Shown here piece after piece: positions 26,210 to 36,225 of a DNA stretch of 64,000 nucleotides (positions are counted from its first letter, which is position 1; each line of letters starts with the position of its first letter). The DNA lies in contig NC_090285.1 in NCBI RefSeq assembly GCF_037392515.1, positions 7,693,501-7,757,500 of the forward strand. The letters are read 5' to 3'. A program made the translations under genes and the position numbers. Below the pieces are notes generated by a model, which had not been told where the DNA came from, made no database searches, and worked only from the letters and a program-made list of their open reading frames with translations. This stretch comes from Haliotis asinina (Eukaryota; Mollusca; Gastropoda; Lepetellida; Haliotidae).

Positions 26210-27313
26210 GGACAGGTAAAGGGTGTAGTGGTGGAGGTGGTGGGGTGTGGTTGTAGGAGGCGACAGGGTGGACGTCATGGACAGGTAAAGGGTGTGGTGG
26301 TGGAGGTGGTGGGGTGTGGTTGTAGGAGGCGACAGGGTGGACGTCATGGACAGGTAAAGGGTGTGGTGGTGGAGGTTGTGGGGTGTGGTTGTAGGAGGCG
26401 ACAGGGTGGACGTCATGGACAGGTAAAGGGTGTGGTGGTGGAGGTGGTGGGGTGTGGTTGTAGGAGGCGACAGGGTGGACGTCATGGACAGGTAAAGGGT
26501 GTGGTGGTGGAGGTGGTGGGGTGTGGTTGTAGAAGGCGGCAGGGTGGACGTCATGGACAGGTAAAGGGTGTGGTGGTGGAGGTTGTGGGGTGTGGTTGTA
26601 GGAGGCGACAGGGTGGACGTCATGGACAGGTAAAGGGTGTGGTGGTGGTGGTTGTGAGGTGTGGTTGTAGGAGGCGACAGGGTGGACGTCATGGACAGGT
26701 AAAGGGTGTAGTGGTGATGGTTGTGAGGTGTGGTTGTAGGAGGCGACAGGGTGGACGTCATGGACAGGTAAAGGGTGTGGTGGTGGAGGTGGTGGGGTGT
26801 GGTTGTAGAAGGCGGCAGGGTGGACGTCATGGACAGGTAAAGGGTGTGGTGGTGGAGGTGGTGGGGTGTGGTTGTAGAAGGCGGCAGGGTGGACGTCATG
26901 GACAGGTAAAGGGTGTGGTGGTGGAGGTGGTGGGGTGTGGTTGTAGAAGGCAGCAGGGCGGACGTCATGGACAGGTAAAGGGTGTGGTGGTGGAGATGGT
27001 GGGGTGTGGTTGTAGAAGGCGGCAGGGTGGACGTCATGGACAGGTAAAGGGTGTGGTGGTGGAGGTGGTGGGGTGTGGTTGTAGAAGGCGGCAGGGTGGA
27101 CGTCATGGACAGGTAAAGGGTGTGGTGGTGGAGGTGGTGAGGTGTGGTTGTAGAAGGCGGCAGGGTGGACGTCATGGACAGGTAAAGGGTGTGGTGGTGG
27201 AGGTGGTGGGGTGTGGTTGTAGAAGGCGGCAGGGTGGACGTCATGGACAGGTAAAGGGTGTGGTGATGGAGGTGGTGGGGTGTGGTTGTAGGAGGCGTCA
27301 AGGTGGACGTCAT
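26210..27313. repeat. 69-bp minisatellite, 16 units
   Basis: Sixteen head-to-tail 69-bp units start at 26210 (GGACAGGTAAAGGGTGT) and are followed by a partial unit. Two unit types differ at AGGAGGCGACAG (A) and AGAAGGCGGCAG (B). In order they read AAAA B AAA BBBBBBB A, with unit 16 diverged. Because 69 is 23 codons, three frames stay open: plus 26102-27331, minus 27506-26052 and minus 27313-26180. None has recognised domains or splice support. The G-rich strand (GGTGGTGGAGGTGGTGGGG) could form quadruplexes. Confidence 0.97.
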
Positions 27314-28134
27314 GGACAGGGAAAAGGTTGATGTAATGGTAGATCAGTCCAATGCTGTTAGATGTTGATGACAGATAGCAACAGCGATTATCCCAACGGC
27401 AAAGTGTTCTAATCTCCACCCCAGGATAACATCGTATTCCAGCATATACGCTGTTCATGGCTGACGTCCTGGCTGTTCGTGCAGCAACTCCAGTGGGCAG
27501 AAGCATCAGATATAGAGTCTCTCCGACCCGCGCACTTCATCCTCTTCGTATGTAAATTCCCTCCTTTAGAAGCTGGCGATAGATAAGTCACTCCCTGCTG
27601 TTATCGACATATCTATACTAATACAGCCACGCACGGCCATCATAAATCACCCCTTTCAACAGATTGTTTGTGTTTACGTTGAACAACCACCACAGCCTTA
27701 TCACGTGGACTTTTCTACTTTTCACCTGGTAACGCATCGACTTTCGTTACAGTGTCACATCTTTTCGGCAATCGTTTCGATCACACGTTTGTCATCTTGT
27801 CCTAATGATGTCTGTCATTTTGTCCAGTATAGAGTCAATGTTGTGCCAGTCCTTCGCCCCTTGTACCATCAATCACCTCCTATCTGGTAACATTAGCCTT
27901 GGACTTACAGTGTTATTCGTCAAACAAAGATAGATGTTGACCCTTAAGCTGGAAAGTGCTACCTTAAAGGTAACACGTGCTGGTCTTATATTATACACCA
28001 TCATTCTTTAAACACATTTGTACTACGCCTAAACTACCCGCCTCGAGAATACCACAAATCATCCTCATTTATATGAAACAATGGACTCTAAAAATTATTC
28101 TTGTCACTATTACCCATGTATCATGTAAACTTTC
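27314..28134. other. intergenic, no gene seen
   Basis: Unique-looking sequence downstream of the minisatellite. No exon is supported. Confidence 0.45.
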
Positions 28135-28525
28135 CTTCAGTTTTTCAACTTAACTTCATACTATCCAAAGTTTCTGTTCTTTGATCAGTGCTATCATTTT
28201 GCTATCCACTATCCACTATCCACGGTCCATCAATGGTATCAAACAATTAGGCCTTTATACCATCCAGTGTTATTCTTAAACTGTCCAGTGATACCCACAT
28301 ATTATCCAAAGGTAACTCATTTAGTGGTACCTCACATTATTCAAGTTACTATCGACTATCCAGTGGTACCATTTCCTGCCATACATAATATTCTCACATT
28401 GTTATCTTAAAACTATCCAGTGTTACCACTTCGTTTTCCAGTGTTACTACAGTGTTATCTTCAAACTATCCAGTGTTACCACTTTGTTTTCCAGTGTTAC
28501 TCTGATTCTGTCACATATTCGTATG
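28135..28525. repeat. degenerate CTATCCAGTGTTACC repeat
   Basis: The words CTATCCA, CCAGTGTTAC and TTATC.TAAACTATCCAG recur many times. The best pair is CTATCCAGTGTTACCACTT with the TTTTCCAGTGTTACT that follows it, near 28411 and 28467. Unit length is irregular, indicating an old array. Confidence 0.6.
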
Positions 28526-29939
28526 CTATATTCCGAAACATCCAAACATTGAACATTTTTAATCATACTCACAAACATTCTAGCGTTATTTCAAACTATC
28601 CATGCATACTGCGACCCCGAGTTTCTGTCATGTCTGTGTATAGCGACCTTGAACGTTATCACACATCGTGGTTGTAAATACAGGGACAGAGCATATATTC
28701 AGCCTTTCTATTGTATACAGTAACAAAAAAATACCGGCTACATGCTTTGTCACAACCAAGTGTTCTAAAGGGTTTTAATTCACTATGCAGCGTTACCTGG
28801 TGTCAGGATCCGCTAATCGAGGGGGGCAATGGACCTTTTTGGACCATTCTTTAGATCATTGTTATATACATTGCTGAACAAAAGAAAGTACCTGTCAAAA
28901 TGTATTTGTGGCTAAAAATGAAACGGGTGCTACGGGGGTGTTTCATAACGTGATGTTAACAGTTTCCAGCTTTGCAACGTTTGGCGAACGTTGGTAATTC
29001 TTTGATCAAACCAATTTTCTGGTGATACTGTATTTTGTCCGTCAGTTTGCAACGCTTAACGTCCCTAAATAAACACCAGCGTGAGACACAATCTTGTTTT
29101 ACCATCACGCCAGCCTAGTTACAGTAACTATATTCACACAATACCATTCAGGATACCTTCTTCACGTTCTCTTTTGCTCGAGCAATAAATATTACAGTAA
29201 TTAAGCTTGGGTCCTTGAAATTCGGGATCAAACGAATTCGCCAAAACATGTGAAGCGCGTAGTGTATTCTTGCTTGTGTTTGTGACAGAGGGAATAGAGG
29301 GAGACGTGCAGGGGGAGGGTACCTCCGCTTGCAATCTATGACAGCAGACAACCTGTATTTCGCTATTACCTGTTTGACATGATCTATGACAGAAGGCAAG
29401 GTGTGTTTCCCTTTTAATGGTTTTGGCGTGCGCCGGGTGAAGACATCAGGTCACCGCATCACAATACCAGCCTCAGTACATACTTGCACATAGTGGGGTT
29501 ACAGTGCTGAACACTGACAGATACCATCTGAACATCGGCATCTTTACATCACCGAGACGACAAGGCCAGACATTCTACTGATACAATCTCCAGCACTGCA
29601 TGTTCCTCCTGTCAACTGTATGGGACTCGAAATGACCTGTGTGGAGACTTCAAGAGTAGTCGACGGGAAGCCTTATCCCCGGCTAACCGTTTGTTTTGGA
29701 GTAGGATGCAGTTCTGGAAGAGATTCTGTTTGTCGGTCTGGATGAAGTGGTGTGTGTCAGGGCGATATTGGCGACATCGTGGGGTGGATCGTGGAGAGAA
29801 GGCAACGGCTGGGGCTGGTTGTAGGAGTTGGAGGGACGAGGGGAGGGATTGGGGATGGCGTTTCATACTGGATTATGGGGTGCAAGAAACTGAAAGAAAA
29901 ACAGATTGGTGGGAGAAGTTAGAACTTGGTAAATGTTTG
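28526..29939. other. intergenic, no gene seen
   Basis: Short frames on both strands, none recognisable. Confidence 0.5.
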
Positions 29940-30152
29940 CTTCCTGTTTAACGCCGCACTCAACAATATTCCAGCTATATGGCAGAGCCTGTAAATAATC
30001 ATGTCTGGACCAGACAACCCAATGATCAACAACATAAGCATCGATTTTACTTCTGATTTCGATACGGTAACATGTGGCAACCATGTCAGCGAGTCACCCA
30101 ATCTCGTTAGACGCTTGTTACGACAAGCATTGGTTACAGGATCTTCACGGAT
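29940..30152 (-). mobile_element. SINE family 2
   Basis: Minus-strand copy, reading on the plus strand GTTTAACGCCGCACTCAACA, ATATTCCAGCTATATGGC, TCTGGACCAGACAACCCA, GATCAACAACATAAGCATCG, ATCTCGTTAGACGC.TGTTACGACAAGCA and CTTCACGG. Its tail matches family 1 but its head is different. Confidence 0.85.
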
Positions 30153-30330
30153 AGGTGAGTGAGTTTAGATTCACACACTGTACCCATGTTGGGAATCAAA
30201 CGCTGAACTGGTTGACACACGTCATCTTATTACGAATGCTTAGATCGATACTCTTGCTGTTGATCACTGGATTGCCTGGTACAGTCTCGATTATGTACAG
30301 ACCGTCGCCATAGCTGGGTGGGCTCTAAAC
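30153..30330. mobile_element. mosaic of SINE fragments
   Basis: GTGAGTGAGTTTA (family 1 tail, minus) jumps directly to TTCACACACTGTACCCATGTT (family 1 head side), so the middle is deleted. It then joins CTGGTTGACACACGTCATCT and GTTGATCACTGGATTGCCTGG, a plus-strand family 2 fragment ending near 30330. Confidence 0.75.
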
Positions 30331-31349
30331 AACCAACACAGCCTTGTAGTGGCATTGCTCAGAGACGCGTTCTTCTAACAATGGACTAAAATTATTAGTA
30401 ATGTCATCATATTTTTCTTGCCAAAACAAGTACAACGATGAAAAAAACATTCAGCAAAAAGATATGATTAGATGTTCACGAGTGTCAACATGGCAACACC
30501 GGTCTGATTTGTAGTAAGGTGTTAGGTTTAAGACATTGTTATACTGTTGGTTTTGTATTTATTGAAAGTGAAATGATAGCGGTAGCATGCTTGATGGATA
30601 TTAGAATTTATAAACGTTTCCATTGTGCTTCGTCTCAGGACTGAATGCCCGGTTAATAACGGACACATCGGTGGCACGGCTTAGCGATACCTGGACAGTA
30701 TTGTCCGGGCGGATACCGATACGCGAAGGTTATCAACAAATGCACGTGTTGATTAAAGTCAAAGGTCACAATTGCAGGAAACCACTGATTGCACGTGTTT
30801 TCAGAGAAGTCCGGATGTGGAGACGTATTCTGTGAGAAACAGCGTGTCAGAGTTTGGCATGGGTTGGGGTGGTTGGAGGGCGCGACCCACGGGCTATTGT
30901 CTGGGCATAAATCAGGGCAGGGGGCCCACTGCGGCCCGGGGTAACAAAGGGGCCCGCTGGGGGTCAGGCAAACGCCGCCCTTGGTTTTGTCTTTTTAGCG
31001 GACCACTTAACTTTAATTCTGTGCTCTCTTACACGCACCATTCAGCAAGAACATTGTCCGACCATGGAGCTAATTTGCAGCAAACTTTCATTGCTACGTC
31101 GCCAACTGTCTGTGTATTTGTGTTTGTTATTGTAAATATGAGGTGACGCAGTCGCCCACGAGTTGGTCATAAGACACCAAAGTCGCTGACTAAATGGATG
31201 TTTGCACACAAACAAACACTAGGGACGTCTTTGATTGGTCTTTAGAAGTTGGCATAACGAGACATGTGACACTGTGTTGATAATAACTTAACAAGTTTTT
31301 AAATGTTTGGTTTTCGTCAATCTGTTTCAGGTACATTACTCATAGTAAC
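30331..31349. other. intergenic, GC-rich patch, no gene seen
   Basis: A CpG- and G-rich patch at about 30850-30990 (GGCCCACTGCGGCCCGGGG) stands out, with an open frame at 30772-31146 of unrecognised composition. No promoter elements or splice-bounded exon are evident. Confidence 0.4.
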
Positions 31350-31351
31350 GT

Positions 31352-31392
<41 letters not shown>

Positions 31393-31414
31393 TTGTTCTT
31401 GTTGTTGTTGTTAT
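31350..31414. repeat. TTGCTG hexanucleotide repeat
   Basis: About seven TTGCTG units followed by TTG triplets. The poly-Leu frame is an artefact. Confidence 0.9.
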
Positions 31415-31760
31415 ACTTCCCAGACCATGTCTGCCATTACCAGAAAGTAGATCTTAGCTTCCAGTTAACGATTTCTATATGTTTAAATATATATTACGTG
31501 AAGAAGCAAATCGAGAGTTTCCTCAAGAACGACACGCCAGATGATTCATTCGCACAACTGACGGGTTATGGTAGGACAAGTCTCATATGGTAGCGGAATG
31601 AAGGACGGTGTAAGGTGTGATACAGGTGTGAAAGGTAGTTTCGGCAGTCGGGGCTGAATGGTATGGTAGAACACGATGACAAGACTGTTAAGTGGAGGAC
31701 AGTGTGAAACATTTACTTGCTGTGAGATGAAGGATTGGGTTGTACAAGGCTGAGAGGATC

Positions 31761-32040
31761 AGAGCTGAAGGGTGGTCCACGGGGATGAGAGCTGAAGGAT
31801 GGACTACGCGGATTAGAGCTGAAGGATGTCCTACGAAGATGAAACATGAAGGATGAGGTACGAAGATAAAAGCAGAAGGATGGATTATGTGGATAAGAGC
31901 TGAAGGATGGGCTACGAGGATGAGAGCTTAGGGATGAACCACGAAGATGAGAGCTGAAGGATGGGCTACTAGGATGAGATGTCCTACGAGAAATGAAGGA
32001 TGAGGTACGAGGATGAAAGAGGGTGAGAGCTGAAGGGCGG
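31761..32040. repeat. 27-bp minisatellite
   Basis: About eight regular 27-bp units beginning AGAGCTGAAGGATGG.CTAC (starts at 31761, 31788, 31815 and so on), then degenerate copies to about 32040. Confidence 0.85.
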
Positions 32041-32073
32041 GGTCCGTGGATGTAAGGGGTGGGGTGGGGAAAT

Positions 32074-32087
32074 GGGGGGGGGGGGGG
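32074..32087. repeat. poly-G run
   Basis: Fourteen consecutive G on the plus strand. Confidence 0.9.
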
Positions 32088-32119
32088 TAGACAGATTGAC
32101 GGACAGACAGAAAGATTGG

Positions 32120-32370
32120 GATGAAGGTTGATAATAGTAACAAGGTGGGTACTATGGTTGGGTTAGGCACTGTCTGGGGCCAGAGTTAAGCATAGTTAAC
32201 AGGGCGGGTACTACAAGGGTAGTGGAAAAGGAGGGAATGGGGGCCAGGGCAGCGCATAGTTACGAAGGTGGGTAGTGGATGGGTGTGTTGTGTCTGACAC
32301 TGTGTGGGGCCAAGGTTGAGCGTAGTTAAGAGGCTGGGTATTGCAGGGGTGGGGTGAATAAGGAATATCG
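32120..32370. repeat. 130-bp direct duplication
   Basis: CACTGT.TGGGGCCA, then GTTAAG, CATAGTTAA and GCGGGTA occur at 32168 and again, diverged, at 32298. The spacing is 130 bp. Confidence 0.7.
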
Positions 32371-33440
32371 CACATGTTTGATGTATGATGTCACGATGGC
32401 GCGAGACGTGGCGATATGCGCGAATGTCTCTGAAGACTGGGGGCACAGGAATGGCGACATATGATAAAGTTATTTATCAAATTGCAGAGATTAAACTGCA
32501 AAAACAGTCTCATAAATTGAATTCAAAAGTTAATAAAACACTTTATATATTCCCCTTGATCCTTTGGCAAACTGTCTCTCTTTTCCCCCGAGCCATTTAT
32601 CGCGGGTATAAAATCAGCTGAGCTTACCATGGCGTTGTGGAAGGGGAGAGCAGTGATTGATGGCGCGAGGGCTGCCAGCTCTGTCGCGAGCGCCGCGCGT
32701 GTACCAGGGTCACGTGAATCACTGTTTACTTTTAGCTACTTATCAATAACCCGCGTAATAAAAATGCCACATTTCAAATTGGGCCTTCACTCGGCAATTT
32801 CGGTCGTCTTTTGTCCTTCCTAAAATTTACATCCTGAATTTGTTGATCTGACATTGATGTTCATGTTATGTGATGAAATGAGGGTTGTTCTCAGCTCAGT
32901 GTACGGTAGAAAGTGACAATTCTACTTGCAGCAACAAATGTGCGCAGGCAGGACTTGATGTTGAGGATTATTCCTCTTTAGTAATTCCTTTTGGTGAAAC
33001 TTCAAAATTTGAAATGCTCTTTAATTATAACCAATGGAATATGCTCAATTTGTTTTCGGTCTACATCAAGGCACTCACCACACGCAATGCCCACACTCGC
33101 CACGCGCTCACCGCACACACCTCACATGCTCTCCACAGACGGTCATGTTTTGCAGTTGTGTAAAAAATATCTCCTCTATTTCTCGCCACACATTCGCCAC
33201 ATACTCGCCTCGTTTCGCCTCGCCGCAAGCTATATCCTTCTGTCTTACTCGCCACATTACCCATCCTATTCGCCCAAATCTCAGCTGAGACTGTCTGGTC
33301 CCGCTCGCCCGAGACTCATGACACTGCGGCCTTGACTTTAACAAATCAAAAGCAGGCTCTCAACTCACTCTCCCTGCAATCGCCCTGCACACATGCCTAC
33401 CCCGCACTAGTCCCACACATATTCCCCCTATTTAAAACTA
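32371..33440. other. intergenic, no gene seen
   Basis: CGCC/CGCA-rich pieces at 33061-33300 (ACTCGCCACA-type words recur) suggest a degenerate short repeat. TATAAAA at 32607 lies only 17 bp before an ATG, too close for a normal promoter and start codon. Confidence 0.4.
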
Positions 33441-33445
33441 CCTAC

Positions 33446-33826
33446 CCGTGAAGATCCGGGTTAGAATTGGTCTACATTAACTCACCAGTGTTATCACCGT
33501 GTTATCCAAAGTACCTCCAACCTTCCCAACGCTTCTTTCATACTGCATAATGTTACCACCATGCTATCCAAAGACCATACTCATCTGTGAAGATCCAGGT
33601 TAGAAAAAGCATTGATCCTCGGTAGCCCATGCTTGTCGTAAGAGGTAGCTTATAACGGGACGAGGTGGTCAGACTCGCTGACATGGTTGACGCGTGTCAT
33701 AGTATCCCAGTTTCGCAGATCAACGCACATGTTGTTGATCACTAGATTGTCTGGTTCAGACTCGATTGTTTACAGACCTCCGGCATATAGCTTGGATAAA
33801 GCTGAGTGCGGCGGTAAACTACAAAC
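33446..33826 (+). mobile_element. SINE family 2, one fragment and one near-complete copy
   Basis: A 5' fragment (CCGTGAAGATCCGGGTTAGA, 33447 on) is followed after about 100 bp by a longer copy. The longer copy begins TGTGAAGATCCAGGTTAGAA (33586) and contains CCCATGCTTGTCGTAAGAGG, GACATGGTTGACGCGTGTCA and GTTGTTGATCACTAGATTGT, then GGCATATAGCTTGGA and GAGTGCGGCGGTAAAC. The TCAC tail is lost. Confidence 0.85.
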
Positions 33827-33868
33827 CAACCAACCAACTTACATTGTTCTCACACATGCGTATCGATC

Positions 33869-33983
33869 AGGTATGCCCCTTTAAGACAACCAGGTATGCC
33901 CCTTTAAGACAATCAGGTATGCCCCTTTAAGACAATCAGGTATGCCCCTTTAAGACAATCAGGTATGCCCCTTTAAGACAATG
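33869..33983. repeat. 23-bp tandem repeat, five near-perfect copies
   Basis: AGGTATGCCCCTTTAAGACA plus three bases repeats at 33869, 33892, 33915, 33938 and 33961. Copies differ only at the last two bases, so the array is young. There are no spacers, so it is not CRISPR-like. Confidence 0.95.
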
Positions 33984-34039
33984 ATGTAAAGGGAATAATA
34001 AGCATAACCAAGGTGCATACATCTTGCATCTTGTGTTTC

Positions 34040-34600
34040 TTTTTTCCCATCCGGATATAGCCCCAGCACAGCAGCACATGGAACGATTCCGATATCTTCC
34101 CTCTGTCCGTGCTCTGACCGAACATACGCCCATACAACGTAAGATTATTATTGTATCTTGTCTTTATCATATACCTCCACCACAGCATCACCTCAGTTCA
34201 TCACTGAACTACTTTCTCCTTTCCCCTCCGAATATACCCCCACCACAGCATCACCTCAGTTCATCACTGAACTACTTTCTCCTTTCCCCTCCGAATATAC
34301 CCCCACCTAAGCATCACCTCAGTTCATCACTGTACTACTACCCTCACCTTTCCCCTCCGAATATACCCCGACCACATCACCTCAGATAATCGCTATAATA
34401 TTTCTTTGTCCTTTCCCCTCCGAACATACCCCGACCACAGCATCACCTCAGATCATCATTGTACTATTTCTTTCTCCTTTCCGCTTCGAATATATCACAA
34501 GTACAAGTGCACATCACCACTTCCCCACAGATTGTTTTTATCCTTTTCCGCGTCCGAATATACCCCAACTGTACTGACAACCTACGTCTACCCTTTCGAC
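34040..34600. repeat. 63-bp minisatellite, degenerate at both ends
   Basis: CATCACCTCAG recurs at 34186, 34249, 34312, 34375 and 34441 (63, 63, 63 and 66 bp). The central units share TTTCCCCTCCGAATATACCC. The flanks (34050-34150 and 34490-34570) keep only that word. The open frame across it (SPPNIPPPQHHLSSSLNYFL) reflects 63 being 21 codons. Confidence 0.88.
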
Positions 34601-35254
34601 CAACAAACGCACGCTGCGAGTAGTCAGTACCCCTTTCACATCCACCCGACCGGGCAGCAGTCTCCCTGTACAACAGGAAAATGTGTATAGCGAGACATAC
34701 GCATGTCCCCAAAACCTCGCACCCAGGTGCGCTTACGCAGAGTAATGAGATAGTTAAGTTGGTTTAAAGAGGCTTTTAAACAACCTTCTTAAATCATTCC
34801 TTTCAGCAGAGAACAGCGCTATTAAATCACTGCTCGGAGTTGTAATTAAAGCTGGTGACAGCACCCGCTTCTCCAGCCGCTTAATTCTCGTCACTACCCC
34901 CCGTCCCACGTCCCGGGGGTGACACCCGTACCCCTATCTCTTTACTGTTCTCCTGCGCACGCTCTGCTACCCCGAAACAGTCGTACAGCTATCGCTGTCA
35001 TATTCTTAGCTTAATCCGATGATTGCCTTGGCGCAATCAGACCTCTAGTAATTAATGGTCTGATTTAGATCATGTGTAGGGTCTCAGTTGTACTTCAAAT
35101 TGTATCAATGGGTCGTTGTTGTTGTTCTACGTCACTGCAATCTTGACGTTTCGTTTAGCGTTTGTAGCTATTTGTTATATGGTGTGTTATCCACAATAAA
35201 GAAGTTGACATCCATAAATTTCTTGTTTTATGGTGGTATGGACTGAAATGGCCA
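34601..35254. other. intergenic, no gene seen
   Basis: No feature supported. Confidence 0.5.
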
Positions 35255-35365
35255 CTGACTGGTGAGTGAGTGAGTGAGCGGGATGGTTGAGTGAGTGAGT
35301 TGAGATGGTTGAGTTACTGAGTGAGTGAGTGAGTGAGTGGTGAGGTGGATGAGTGAGTGAGTTGA
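35255..35365. repeat. GTGA/GTTGA tetranucleotide repeat
   Basis: GTGAGTGAGTGAGTGAGC and similar blocks with GGATGGTT interruptions. The unit equals the reverse complement of the TCAC tail of the local SINEs, so it may have grown from one. Confidence 0.8.
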
Positions 35366-35984
35366 TCAGTTTGAGGGATGTGTTTGGGTCACCGATACAG
35401 TGAATAAGAGGGGAGAAGGGTAAAGGTGATGGAGTGAGTGATTGAGAGGATGGGGTAGGATACAGTGAGCAAACGAACGAGGGAAAACGTGAAACACAAG
35501 GCTTGAAGAAAACATTCACCGGCACAGCACTCCCCACAGAGAATGACACACAGTCAAGGTTGGAACGTTTAGTGTAGCGAGACAACATCTAACTGTTGTT
35601 TATGATGTTATTATTGCCGTATAGCATCACGTCACGTAGCGTGGGTCTACATACACCGAGCACCTAATCCTGCTTGTCTATCCCGGGAATGTAAATATTG
35701 AGACACAACATCAACTAGGGATGTTACCCTGTCAACTGGGTCTCTGTGTTGTGAAAGTGTCAGTTCATCCGCCTGGGATAAGTAAAAATAGAAATTACTG
35801 TTAATTATCATTTTGAATTTGGCAAGTAATATACTGACAGTTTTGATTCTTATTAACAGTGCACTCATATGTTAACCCTTGAGACAGATTTCGAGAATTC
35901 TCCAATTTTTTCCTAATAAATACTAAATGGGGAACGTCTGTTTTGAAGTGTACACGCAACCTCTGTCCACAAATATGCATTCAG

Positions 35985-36225
35985 CATCCTGACCAGACCA
36001 CTGACTCAACTCCCAGCTCCATGCCCAGACCCTCGACTCAGCAACACCCTAGCTCCCTGTCCAGACCACTGACTCAACTCCCAGCTCCCTGTCCAGACCC
36101 CTGACTCAACAACACCCCAGCTCCCTGTTCAGACACCTGATTCAACACCCAGGGCCTGTCCAGACCCCCAACTCAACACCCAGCTCCCTGTCGAGAACCC
36201 TGATTCAACACCCAGCTTCCAATTA
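35985..36225. repeat. minisatellite of 32-36 bp
   Basis: About seven copies of AGCTCCCTGTCCAGACCCCT followed by GACTCAAC and ACCC or AACACCCC. Individual copies vary by small indels. Confidence 0.85.

Noticed and set aside
26052..27506. 484-codon minus frame with PVHDVHPAAFYNHTPPPPPP-type repeats, and a 377-codon frame beside it
   Set aside because: Frame length follows from the 69-bp unit. Differences between units almost always change the amino acid, and flanking sequence shows no signal peptide, domain or splice support.
33869..33983. Regular short repeats resembling a CRISPR array
   Set aside because: Units are directly adjacent with no unique spacers, and the DNA is animal. The same holds for the 29-bp array at 62864-64000.
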